Below, in pieces: positions 52,976 through 64,000 of a stretch of 64,000 bases of DNA (position 1 is the stretch's first letter; each line of letters begins with the position of its first letter). Origin of the DNA: Mesomycoplasma conjunctivae (GTDB lineage: Bacteria > Bacillota_I > Bacilli_A > Mycoplasmatales > Metamycoplasmataceae); the NCBI RefSeq assembly GCF_000026765.1, contig NC_012806.1:453743-517742 (forward strand), in the 5' to 3' direction. Under the pieces are notes generated by a model. It made no database searches. It was not told where the DNA came from and was given only the letters and a program-made list of their open reading frames with translations. The position numbers and the translations under genes are program-made.

Positions 52976-55900
52976 TAAATTTATTATTGCGACTGCCACC
53001 GTTGCTGTTAGCTCCGGTGTAATCATTGGTGGTATTAAACTATATGCTGCAAATAATGAACTAGGTCTTTATTCAATTCAAATTCAAAATCGTGAACAAA
53101 ATTTTGTCACCAACAAAAACCAAATTGCCCTTGCTGCCTTTTTAACAGCTCAAGGTGAGCAAGTTGCTAATTTTGATTTAAAAGCAATTGATGATAAATC
53201 AATTGAAAAACCAATTGTCCTCGCAGCTGAGCAACCTGGAACTACTAGAAGATTTACTAGTGAGCAATTTTTAAACTACTTTGTTGAAAGATTTGATCGT
53301 CAAACTCCTACTTTTATAGTACAAATTGGGCAAATGACCTTTGTTAATGAATACTGAGATGCTCTTGATCCACAAGAATTTATTGAATATGCTCGTTGGT
53401 TTATCAATAATGTCTCCTGAGGCCCAGATGCCATTAGTTTGCAACGTTTTGCTCTTAAAAGAGGAGTTACTAGATCTGGAAATAATCTTCTTTTAGGTCA
53501 ACACAATTCACAAAGAAAAGAAGATACAAGAATTGAATTTTTCCCAGATTCTTTTTTTGGTTCATTTCCAATTCATAGTGATATCTCTGGTAAAGGTAAC
53601 GCACCTGACAATTTAACTTATAAAATTTTTAATACACCTTTGAGCAAAGAGCAATTAGATTTGTATTTAAATACAATTCCACAACAACAAGTTTTAACTA
53701 ACTGGGATAAAAATCATTCAATTGGAGGAATTCCCGCTACTAATTTGCTCATCAACCAAAAATTTTATAAATATGATTTAAATAAAATTTTGCTTGATAC
53801 TTTTGCAAATATTGCAGAAAAACAAACAGATGTAGTAGAACAAACAACACAGAGCCAGCAAAATCAAGCAGCTAGCACGCCAAAAACCCAAGATGTTATA
53901 AGTCAAGAAATTACAAAAAAGCTTGAAAGTCTAAAAAATAAAAATGATGATTTTATCATCGCTGTTGATGAGAGTTTATCACTAGAAGACATTAAAGTCA
54001 AATTTAGTGCCGCCGCTCTTATACTAGCTGATACTCTCAAATTACAACTGCCCAAAGATTTTAGTCTTATTTTTGATGATAGTTTGCTACAACAAAAATA
54101 TACTTTAAAAGCAATAGAAAAAGATCCAAACTTTCCCTCTGTTGACAGCGAAGGACTCCCACAAGCCAATATTACTTTTAGTTTCCAACTTGATGGTGAA
54201 AATCAACAAACAACTTTAGAGACTCAAAATGGGGCTCTCCAAAGACAGCAAGAAGGTGAGCAAACACAAGAGGCAAGCGAAGCAACTACCTATCAAAAAA
54301 CTTTTTTTATTAATCAAGAAAAAACTGTTAATCTCACAAGCTTATTAGTTGCCGAACTTAATTTGATTATTAAAAAAGAGGTTGACAAAATTGTTAAAAA
54401 TGGCTTTTATGACCTCTACAACATTAATCAAGGTCTCAACCAAAAAATTGGAATCTATCAAGGTGAAAATCAACAATTTGCCAAATTTTTCCCACTTGAT
54501 GAACAAAGTGATAGCTTACATGCCCAATATGAGTATCTCTCCAATTTTAATTCCAAATATTACCAAAGTGCAACTATTATAAAAACAGAAAAAGTTTCTC
54601 CAACAGTTTTTGAGCTCACTGTTCAATTTGAAGACAAAAGTGAGAAAACTTTCACTTTTAATTTAGATAGCAAAGCTGCTGATTTTGAAGCACAATTAGA
54701 AGCTTTTCGCTCTTATAAAATTGCTATTGGTTTTCTCAATCGTAGTGTTCCACGAGTTATTCAAGAAGTTGATACCACAATTGATGGTAAAGCAACCACC
54801 CTTTATAATATTTACACCGATGTTTTTGACAATTTAATTGATACTGTTTTAAAAAATAAACCTTTTGTTGCAAGTAAATTAAATGGTAGTTATCTTGATA
54901 GCCAAATTGATGCAACTACTGGACTAAAATCTTTTAGTCACAAAAGAGGTGAACACTTTGGCTTTAGTCCTGAGTCACGAATTTCATATATTTCACTTTT
55001 AAAAGCAAGCACTCCTGAGTTTAAAACAACAGGAATTAATTACCTAAAATATGTTGGTGCTCACGAATATGGACATCACCATACCCTCCAATATGCTTTT
55101 AATGTCTCAGATCCTAAAAATAATATCATTATTAATGCTCTTCCTTCAGTTGGACAGCCAAGTGTTCAATCACTTTATAATATTGATGCCTTACAATTAT
55201 ATCTTGATGCGCGTTCCAGTGGACTTAAAATTGAAAAAGGAACTCCAAAAGGAGAAACTGATCAACAAGGAGTCTTTCCAGTTTTTTCTTATGATAATAA
55301 CAAAAATAAAAATTCACGTTTTGAAACTACAAGTGATATTTTTGGCTCAAGCGAAAATCGCAATGTTGATAATGTAATTGCTGATCCAACAAGAAGATTT
55401 TTACAAACTTTTGATGGTCTAAAACAAGCTGCAAAATTAAGAAATTTAAAATTATATGACTTATTTTTATTAAACTCAATTGATGCTGAGTCTGGAACTA
55501 TTAACCCAGGTATTGAAGGAAGAGCTAAATTTTTCCGTCATAGTGATAAATTAATTCAGCAAATTGCAAACAGTAGTGGTGCTCAAGAATTACAGACTAG
55601 CTCAAATGACAACAAACAAGAGGACAAAAAAGAAACTGATGGTTTTGTTGATGCAAGAGAGATCAAAGAGTTATATAGTGATAGCATCAAAGATGGTCTT
55701 GGTAATATAATTGAATTTAATGATCGTGGCGAGCCAATTGTTGCTGAATTTGAAAACAATGGTGATGGTACTTTTAGTGATTTAAAAGTTAAAATTTTCT
55801 ATCCAAACGGTCAACCAGTAATTGATGTAAAAACCTTTAAAAAAGAAGATAGTTTACAAGAGCTACAAACTAATATTAGTGCTGTACAAAAGCGTTTTCG

Positions 55901-58900
55901 TGATCAAATTGTTACCAATTTCAATAACAATGGATGAAATACTACCAAAAACTTTACCAACAAATTTGTTTTAAGTACACCAGAATACAAAGATACTTTA
56001 GAACAAATTCTTAGCAACCCGATTGTCAAATCAGCATATGTTGGAACATCACTTGATAAAAAATCATCACTAGATATAAATAATTTAGAAGTTAAATTAA
56101 ATATTGATGAAAAAGCCTATGATGTTTACAAGTTCTTTAGTGAACTAGATAATAAAACTTTTACTCGAAATACTAGTGATACTTTATATACGGTTTTTAA
56201 CTTTTTCAAAACAAGATTAGCTGCTATCAAAAGTGGTGATATCACTGAAGACAAACTTAAAAAAGCAAAAAATTCTAGACCACAGCGACCAGATATTTTT
56301 GCTCAATTTGACATCGATGAAATTAAGCAAATTGTTCAAGCAAAAAGTTTATCTATAGATAAATTATTACCAATTTTAAAACAAAATTCTCAAAGCTTAA
56401 ATTCTAATTTGAATACAACTTTGTTGAGCCAGTTAACTAATTTTGGATTTCAAAGATCAGATGATTTATTAAAAAAATTAAATTCTATTGGTAGTTTTGA
56501 AGATTCACTAATAAGAAAAATGTCTTCTGTATTAGAGTCAATTATTTTTTATAAAACAAGACAATTAAATAGTATTTTAGATATTTTTAAATATGCAATC
56601 GAACAACAATTGTCTACACAGCGAACTCGGATACCAACTGGACAAAGACAAGATCTTGCAAGAATTAGACGGGTTATTAGTATTGGAATTAACCTCTTAA
56701 AAGAAAGATTTAGAACAAAACTTTTTCAATCTTTATCACAAAATGCTAACTCAATTTTTCAATTTGCTGCCAAAGATAGTCAACAAAAATATAGTTCTGA
56801 CAAGATTTTTTCCTTTGTTGGCTCTGATTTAAATGATTATCTACGGAGATTTGACCTAAAAATTGATTTAACTAAACAAAGCTTAACTTCTAGTCAAGCA
56901 CAAACTCAAGAAATTTATTTAGCGCGAAGTGCGGTCTTTTTTGGTTCACAACCTTATGGAAAATTGATTCAAGGTAATAGCGCTTCTTATTACCAAAATC
57001 CAAAATATGACTATTTTGCACAAGTTAATAGTCGTTTTTCTTCAACAGTTGATCAAAGTGAGTTTAAAGAAAATGTTCCATTTTCTTCTTTAAACAGAAT
57101 CGCTCCACTTGCTAATTTATTAAAATTGAATCAAATAGTTGCCGAGATCACTCCATCTAAAAACCCAACTCCTCCAGCTCCTAAAACTGCAACTAAACAA
57201 GAAGAAAAAAAAACTACAAGGATATTTTGGTTTAGCATATGAGTTTTTATTCAAAACAAATACTAGTGATCCAAATAAATTAGATACTTCAAAAATTTAT
57301 TTAGATTCTTGAGATAAGGAAATTTTTGGTTTTGATAAAACTAAAAATTACTTTATTAAGGGTTCGAATAAACAAGATACCTATTTTGAAGATATCAACA
57401 AATTTATTGAATTTATTTCAATTGATCCTTTTAAATTTAAAGTTGAATCAAAAGATGGAGAATTTTTAAGAAATTGAAATATTGATTATGCATTAACTAA
57501 ATTTGATTTATATCAATACAGTTTGGATAATCTTAGTTTTGCTAAAAAGTCAAGTGGTAGTCAAAATAATCAAACAATTTCTAAAAAAGATGAGCTAATT
57601 GCAGCTTTAGTTAAAAACTTTGAAGCAACAGAGCAAGAAATTGAGGCTCAAGTACAAACTTTTGCTAATAAATTATTAAACGGTTTTGAAGAGTCTACTC
57701 TTAACTTACTAATAAAAAACCAAGTTATAAATAATAAAAATATTGATCCACTATTTTTATCATCAGTTGGTTTTTCAGGATTTAAAAACTTTGCACTTAA
57801 TAACAATTTATCAGCTAAACCCTCTACTAAATATGAACAACTTAGCACTCTTGAGCGGCTCAACATTCCTTTTATAAGATATGGAAGTCTACTTCAAAAT
57901 AATGCACTAGTTTTAGATAATGAAGATTTTGTAAATGATGATCTTGAAAATTCTAGCAAATCACAAATATTTAAATATGTTCAAGATTTTCTTAAACAAC
58001 AAAATATTAAATATGGTGAGATAGATTTATTACAATTACAATACATTATTGGAACTAAGACTTTCTTTGATAATACATCAAGCACTATTGCTGATCAATT
58101 CCAACGTACAATAACTGATTTAGAACTAACTACTTTTAAAGCGACAAATACTGTTAGATCAGAAAATAGGCCAGATGACTTTTTTAGCAACTATGTTTAT
58201 AATTTCCCTGAATCGCTAACTCGTGATTTTGTCCAAATTCACTACACACCCGATGATAAAACATTGGATAATGTACCTTCATTTTTTAACAACATTTCTG
58301 AATCAAATACAGGAAATGAATACTATGTTGATTCTTACTTTACCAAAAAATGGCTAAAAAGTTTTAACCCAATTTTTGATATTAGTCAACAAAGAGATCG
58401 TACCCCACAGAAATATCAGTATTCCATTAGTCCTTATACTAATGTTTACCTTGGTGCCAATATTGCTCTTACTAGTCAAGAAAGTCTTTACAACTTTTAT
58501 AAAAATATCTATCAAAATGAACAAGATTTTCAAAATCAAGGTCTCTACAATAGATTGATTTTAAATGATCTTGCTCAAAAGAGTGAAATTGAAGAGATTC
58601 CTTATGAAGCAGATGATGATTCTTCATTTATTGATACATTTTTAGCAAATACAAAATATAGTGAACAAGAAAAAGCAATTAAGGATAAGTTTGCTAGAGC
58701 AACAACCGAACTTTTAGCAAAAAAGAAAATTATTATTAATTCAATTCTTGGTGATTATGCCCAAGGCGCTACCAAAGTAGGCAACTATGATGGTAGTATT
58801 ATTCAACCACTAATTGTCAACCCAACCAACTGGCGTAGTGGTTATATTAACAAAATTCAATTTTCTAACAATGGGTTTTTCAAAGATCGCTTCCAAAGAA

Positions 58901-59523
58901 AAGTTTTAGGTTGAGAACTCTATGATGATAATCGTAACCCTGTTGAAGATGAGAATATTTCCATCACTGATTTACAAGGTAAGCGTGTTACTAACCGGCC
59001 AGCAGCCTATTGGTACTACTTATTAAAATCTCAAGGGGTTGGTCAGCGCAATGTCTCAGGAATTTGAAGAAATGCTCAGCGCGATGAAGTTATCTTTTGA
59101 GGTTTTAACAAACTTGAAGATAATGAAAAAATTGCCTTTTTAACACTCGAAGATCCAGATAGCGGACAAAAATTTTATATCCCAGTTAATACCAAAGATA
59201 CAAATAATTTATTTTACTTAAAACGCCAAGCTGATATTAGTAGTAAAGTAAGCCTCGCCGATGAAGGTTATGGTTCCTGAATGTCATCATGGGCAATCAT
59301 TGGCGAGTTTAAAAATGCACTGATTCGTCCTGGAAAAGGTGGACAAAAACGCTTTCGCATCTACTTTAGTGACAAAAATAAAGAGGAGCTCAAAGGCCTT
59401 TTAAGCTTAGGAGATAAAAAATACGAAGCTGAAAACGGGAAAAATTTCACCGTTGCCCCAACTTATATTGAAAAAGAAGGAGATGAAAACTATCTTGTGG
59501 TTCGTACCCAATTTAGCACTTAG
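52953..59523 (+). CDS. Giant surface zinc metallopeptidase of the opp locus (frameshifted as sequenced)
   Basis: About 2189 residues once the frame is restored. The start follows AGGAG inside the oppF end. A single N-terminal hydrophobic helix (KFIIATATVAVSSGVIIGGIKLY) anchors it with the rest outside. The gluzincin-like motif AHEYGHHHTLQYAF (H704, E705, H708) marks a zinc protease; the third ligand could not be assigned. Low-complexity linkers rich in Q/T occur near residues 290-310 and 430-450. Its place between oppF and the oppA-type gene suggests that it cuts host proteins into peptides for the importer. The first frame ends at TAG 57264-57266. The remainder, from 57214 in the other frame, continues to 59523. 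An A9 run (57205-57213) is the break. Confidence 0.75.
57205..57213 (+). other. A9 frameshift tract in the metallopeptidase gene
   Basis: The upstream frame reads ...TKQEEKKTTRIFWFSI and soon stops. With eight A it reads ...QEEKKLQGYFGLAYEFLFKTN and stays open for about 770 codons. Confidence 0.85.
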
Positions 59524-59525
59524 TT

Positions 59526-62192
59526 ATGAAGAAAAAAATAATTAGTTCACTTATTTCTCTAGTGCCACTGGCAACTTTGGTATCTTGTGCTTCAGCAATT
59601 GAGGCTAACCGCAAGGAATTTGACTTCGGTGTTGCTGTTCCACAAATTAATACCCTCAATTATGTTACCAATAATTCATCACACAGTATAATTAATTCAC
59701 TAGTAGAATCTTTTTTTAAACCAGGTCCTACCTCAAGTGAGAGTTATGGTGGTAAACTTAATTTACCATCTGCCACTGTTGCTACTTACCGTTCTAATCT
59801 TCCTTTAGATAGAATTGGTGATATTTTAGGCAAGGTTGATACTGTAGATTCAACAGGAAGATTTTTTACAATCACTGATACCCCTCTTGCATTAGGTACA
59901 GCAGCGCCGACAATTCCAGGAACTAGTAATTCAGTACGGGGAATTACCAATCCTAGTGGACAATTTTTAACTGTTACCCTTAGTTTGAACAAGGGAGCCT
60001 CAAAGTGATCAAATGGTGATGAGGTTGTTGCTCAAGATTTTATTGACTATATTTTATATGTTCTCAATATTTCCGTAGCATCGCCTAATTTAACTAAGAC
60101 TATCAATAATATTAATATTAAAAATTCACAAGCTTTAGTTTCACTGCAACAAGACTATGTACAACGTTTTAGCAAAGTTTATAGCAATCCTTTTGGACAA
60201 CGTAGATTTGTCAATGTTGATGGTAAAATTGTTGAAGATCAAAATCAGCAAGTTTTTGTCTCTGAAAACCCCGGTGATGAAGAATTTGTTGCTAATTTTA
60301 AAAAATTGCTTGCCAATTTTGGAATGTATACTGGAAGAGTTTTTGTTGAATATAGTAACAAAGAAATTATTGATCTAGTACAAAAAAACATAAGTTTAAA
60401 CCCCAACTTTGACTACAAAAGCACCTCTTTTAAACAACTAATTGATAACAAAGAAGTTGAAACTAAGTTAACTCGTAATCCGTTTTTAGATCCGCATCAA
60501 GTTTTTATTGGCTCAAGTTTGACACCTAAATATAAATTCCTACCAGCAGATGACTATGATTTGCGGATTGAATTTGAAGACTATGCACCCAAAGTTTATT
60601 TTAGTTTGTATCGACAAGTTATTTTTCCCGAAATTTTATTACCAATAAATCGTAAGTTTGTTGAATACACAGTTGGTGGAATTCGTAATTTCGGTACTGA
60701 TTTGAAAAACTTTATATGAAATGGACCTTTTGATATCTCGCAATTAGATTTAGGTCCACAAGGCTCACTAATTCTCTCAAAAAGAGATAGTTACTATTCA
60801 GCCGATAAAACAGTTCCTGAAAAAATTAAGGTCTTTTTTGCAGAAGATCCTGAATTGCTCTCTACTCTATTTGTTGATGGTTACATCGCCGAGACTAAAA
60901 TTCCTGCAATTTATCAACAAAGATTTTGAGCAAATGAAAAAACTCGTCAATACATGCAAAAACAAGTTGGTTTTGGTACAATTGCTATCCAAATGAATCT
61001 TGACAATGTTACCCGCGGAAATTCTTATTTACAAGATGAAGACTTAAGAAAAGCTATTTATTATGCTATTAACCGTGTTGATTTATTAAAATTATATGGG
61101 CTAGATTCATCTTTTAGCCAAACCACCTGAACTAATTTTGGTTCCATTAAAACTAGTCGTAATTACCCACTTGCTAGCTTTTTTATAGATAAAAAATATT
61201 ATTCTGAAAAAGTTGGTAGTGATGGCAAAAACATTGCTTTTAATTTGTTAGCTTTTGATTATACAGATCAATTATCCAAAGAATCTTGATTTGAATCAAT
61301 TCAAAGAGTAGATAATTCTTACAATTTAGAAGTTGCTAATTTCTATTTAAATCGTTTTCGTGCTAAATATCCTAATCTAAATTCAGTTGATCTCAAATTT
61401 ATTTATAAGGATAATAACTCAGAAAATGTGGCAACAGGACTCCAAGATATTCTAGCTCGTCACACAAATGGCTTTATTAAAATTGATCCTATTCGTCTTC
61501 CCGATGGTATTTATACACAAAGATTAATCACAGGTGAATTTGATCTAGCAATTCGCAATTTTGACTTTTTTAACATCGGTGGTGGGGAACCACACTCATA
61601 TATTCGTGCTTTTTTTAACACCGATGATATTAGTCCCAAAGATAATAAGCTAACTGGTTTTGAAAACAATCCTACCGGTTCAATGACCTACTATAAATGG
61701 TGATCTTCACTTTCTAAACAACGCCAAGAAGAAATTCAAAAACGTTTAGATATTAATGATTTTGATATGCAAAAGTTTGTTGACCTTATTACTCGAAAAG
61801 TCAAAACTGATGAGCAAGGGCAAATAATCTATCAAAAGGTTTTTGGAAGTGTAGAAAGTAATCAAGCGCTTCAAGGTATTGATAAAAAAGAAATTTTAAT
61901 TCCTGAATTTGCAGAAACTAATGAAGAATACAATGCTCGTATTAACGCTTTTTTTAACTCCAATTTTACAAATGAAGAGTTAAAACAAGGATGGAATCAA
62001 GAAAAAGTCTTTAATTTAATAGTAACTTTTGAAAAAATAATTCGTGAATTTGCTCCTGTTATTCCGGTAATGGAGGTTGATACTTTTTGAATAATTAATC
62101 GGATTCGTGCAGGAAGAAACAATTCCTTTCAATATGCTTTTGATGTTGAAAATATCAAAAAACCTAACATTTCACCAGAGGATGGTAAATAA
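59526..62192 (+). CDS. oppA: OppA-type peptide-binding lipoprotein
   Basis: An 888-residue lipoprotein. The signal peptide ends in the lipobox LVSC (KKKIISSLISLVPLATLVSC). The C-terminal half has the extracellular solute-binding family 5 pattern: EDLRKAIYYAINRVDLLKLYG, then the long domain with LQDILARHTNGFIKIDPIRLPDGIYTQRLITGEFDLAIRNFDFFNIGGGEPHSYI, and a final PVIPVMEVDTFW. This fits the mycoplasma OppA, which is much longer than bacterial OppA. It follows the metallopeptidase after two bases, so the two are probably translated together. No separate promoter is visible. It would deliver peptides to OppBCDF. Confidence 0.85.
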
Positions 62193-62205
62193 GCTAAAAA
62201 ATACT

Positions 62206-62267
62206 AATCTCCTTCATTTTATAGTATAATTTAGATTTGAATTATACAAATTGAAGGAGGTTTTTTT
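62206..62267 (+). promoter_or_regulatory. Hairpin combining oppA terminator, pepF promoter and pepF ribosome site
   Basis: The left arm AATCTCCTTCA (62206-62216) pairs with TGAAGGAGGTT (62252-62262; one G-T pair), followed by a T7 run (62261-62267). The loop contains TATAAT (62225-62230). The right arm contains the pepF Shine-Dalgarno GAAGGAGG. Transcripts reading through from opp could fold and terminate or hide the ribosome site, whereas transcripts begun from the loop promoter lack the left arm. Confidence 0.6.
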
Positions 62268-64000
62268 ATGCAAAAACAGAAAAAATATTATTCAAGTTAT
62301 CAAGAAGTTCCAGAAAGATATCGTTTTAATCTTGAACCTTTACTTGAAGGTAAAACTATTGATGAACAACTAGCAAAAATCAAAAAAATTACTGATAAAT
62401 TGCTAGAACTTCGTGATAGCCAATTTGATAGCAAAGAACTTTTTTTAGAATACAAAAAACATGAAAACAAGTATTCTATTGCCATTGCCAAGCTTCATAA
62501 CTATATTTCTAATAAATTAAGCACCAATGTTGTTGATACTGAAATGAACAGATATGATCAGAAATTATCATATCAAATCAATGAGTTTTATGCAAAATTG
62601 GGTGCAGTTACTAATCTTTTTTATAAAAAAATTGAGATCATCAAAACTTGAAAAGATGAGCCTGAAGTTGCTATTTATAAAAAAGAAATTGAAGCTGGAA
62701 TTGAAGATTATAAACACAAATTAGATGATGGAGTTGAAGATTATCTTACCAAAGTTGCCTATGGACAAATTTCACCTTATGACAGCTTTGCTATTCTTTC
62801 AAATTCTGAAGTTTTCTTCCGTGAGCCTGAAACTCAAAAAGAATGAGATGATTTTGAAAAATCACAAGGTAAAAATCGTCCATTAGTCTACGTTGTCGAC
62901 TCAAAAGGTAAAAAGCATATTTTAAATGATACAACTTATGTTGATTTACTTAAAAACAAAGATGAAGTTCTTCGGAAAAATGCTTATCAGAAGTATAATT
63001 TTATTTATTTAAAACATGCCGAGTTATTTGCTAATTTGTATTTATCTCATGTTAAGAATCTCTCAGCAGATGCCAAATCTCGTAATTTTGCCTCACTTAC
63101 TGAATCTAGCATCTATCATGATCGCTTTAAAATTGAATTGTTGGAAAAATTGTTTAAATCCGTTCAAAAACATTCTTATTTATTTGAACGTTTTACAAAA
63201 TTACAAGCTAAGTTTTTTAAGGCAAAATTTGGTAAAAAAATTAGCCGTTGAGACCGTCTATTAGAACTTGTTAATATCAAAGAATTTTACAGTATTGAAG
63301 ATGCCCAAGATCTAGTTTTAAAAGCAGTAGCTCCACTAGGAGAAGAATACTACAATCAAATTAAAAAAGCTTTTGCTGATAATTGAGTTGACTACCACAA
63401 TGTTCCAAATAAAAGATCTGGAGCATATTCAATTGGTAGCTCCTATGATATTGAACGTAAGTACATTCTAATGAATTTTGACTATACCATCAGTTCAGTT
63501 GACACCTTAGCACACGAGTTGGGTCACTCAATGCACTCATACTATTCAGATAAGCACCAAGATTTTACTAATTCACAGTACCCAATTATTCTAGCAGAAA
63601 TCGCCTCTATTTTCAATGAATTAATGCTTAGTGATTATTTACTATCTAATTCCACAAGTGAGGAATTTAGCTTCTATATCCTAACTCAAATGATTCGCAC
63701 CTTTGCAGCAACTGTTTACAATCAATGTTTATGAGCTGAATATGAACATGAAGTTTATAAAGCAGTCGATAGTGGAAGTCCAATTGGTGGCTATGATGAC
63801 TTTAGCAAAATCTACCAAGATGTGCTTTCTCGCTATGAATCAAAACCCAGAACTGATATTTATCGCTTTAATGACTACCTCCGCGCAGTTAATGTACCAC
63901 ACTTCTACTATGGATTCTATGTTTATAAATATGCCCTAGGTTATATAGTAGCCAATGTTTTCTTCCAAAAATATAAATCAGAAGGTAAAAAAGCACTTGA
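62268..64000 (+). CDS. pepF: Oligoendopeptidase F (3' end outside window)
   Basis: A cytoplasmic M3-family zinc peptidase that cuts imported oligopeptides. The first 577 codons are present and the frame is open at the edge. It opens with the family pattern ([19 protein letters not shown]) and shows [40 protein letters not shown] and the active-site [15 protein letters not shown] with H416, E417 and H420. The downstream Glu ligand probably lies in the [11 protein letters not shown] segment. Several Trp codons are TGA. Its position after oppA links peptide uptake to breakdown. The strong GAAGGAGG site lies in a hairpin. Confidence 0.93.

Overview
This window is from a wall-less mollicute. The DNA is very AT-rich and nearly all tryptophans are encoded by TGA, so genes that look broken under the standard code become long continuous frames when TGA is read as Trp. 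Two tandem P97/P102-type adhesin pairs place it in the Mycoplasma hyopneumoniae / M. conjunctivae / M. ovipneumoniae group (Mesomycoplasma). The species is not fixed by the sequence. All gene coordinates below use TGA = Trp.

Layout: (1) 1-1209, an ISLre2/UPF0236-like transposase-type gene at the edge. (2) 1487-7735, the first P97-like/P102-like pair, with a T16 tract in the promoter. (3) 7855-12239, a five-gene operon: luciferase-like monooxygenase, GcvH-like lipoyl protein, class M (ADP-ribosylating type) sirtuin, lipoate-protein ligase and an Old Yellow Enzyme-like oxidoreductase. This is the lipoyl/ADP-ribosylation stress operon known from Firmicutes, but with no macrodomain gene. (4) 12754-20184, a second, larger P97/P102 pair with proline-rich and T/Q/A-rich low-complexity segments. 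(5) 20260-21000, a decayed IS30 transposase, followed by a gene-poor stretch with a strongly folded candidate small RNA (about 21290-21446). (6) On the minus strand, a DUF31/MIP-type serine protease and a long surface protein with a jelly-roll-like C-terminus. (7) apt, tmRNA (ssrA) and a four-helix membrane protein with a Rho-N/SAP-like tail. (8) 29492-47620, two giant surface proteins (2519 and 3511 residues) made of beta-sandwich repeats that alternate strictly between two module types. The first lacks its membrane anchor and begins inside the terminator of the preceding gene. (9) 47879-64000, a peptide acquisition locus: a degenerate HPr-like miniprotein, oppB-oppC-oppD-oppF, a giant surface zinc metallopeptidase (HEYGH), an OppA-type lipoprotein and oligoendopeptidase F (cut by the window end).

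The parts suggest a surface and nutrition module of a host-adapted parasite. Adhesins and repeat proteins face the host, proteases cut host proteins (the MIP-type enzyme possibly immunoglobulins), the metallopeptidase and Opp system take up peptides, and PepF finishes them inside the cell.

The most striking overall pattern is that five separate genes (P102-1, P97-2, the minus-strand surface protein, oppB, the metallopeptidase) are each broken once. Each break lies at a run of 7-9 adenines, and each is repaired by removing exactly one A. This may be slippage, transcriptional or translational rescue, or homopolymer error in the source sequence. The sequence alone cannot decide.
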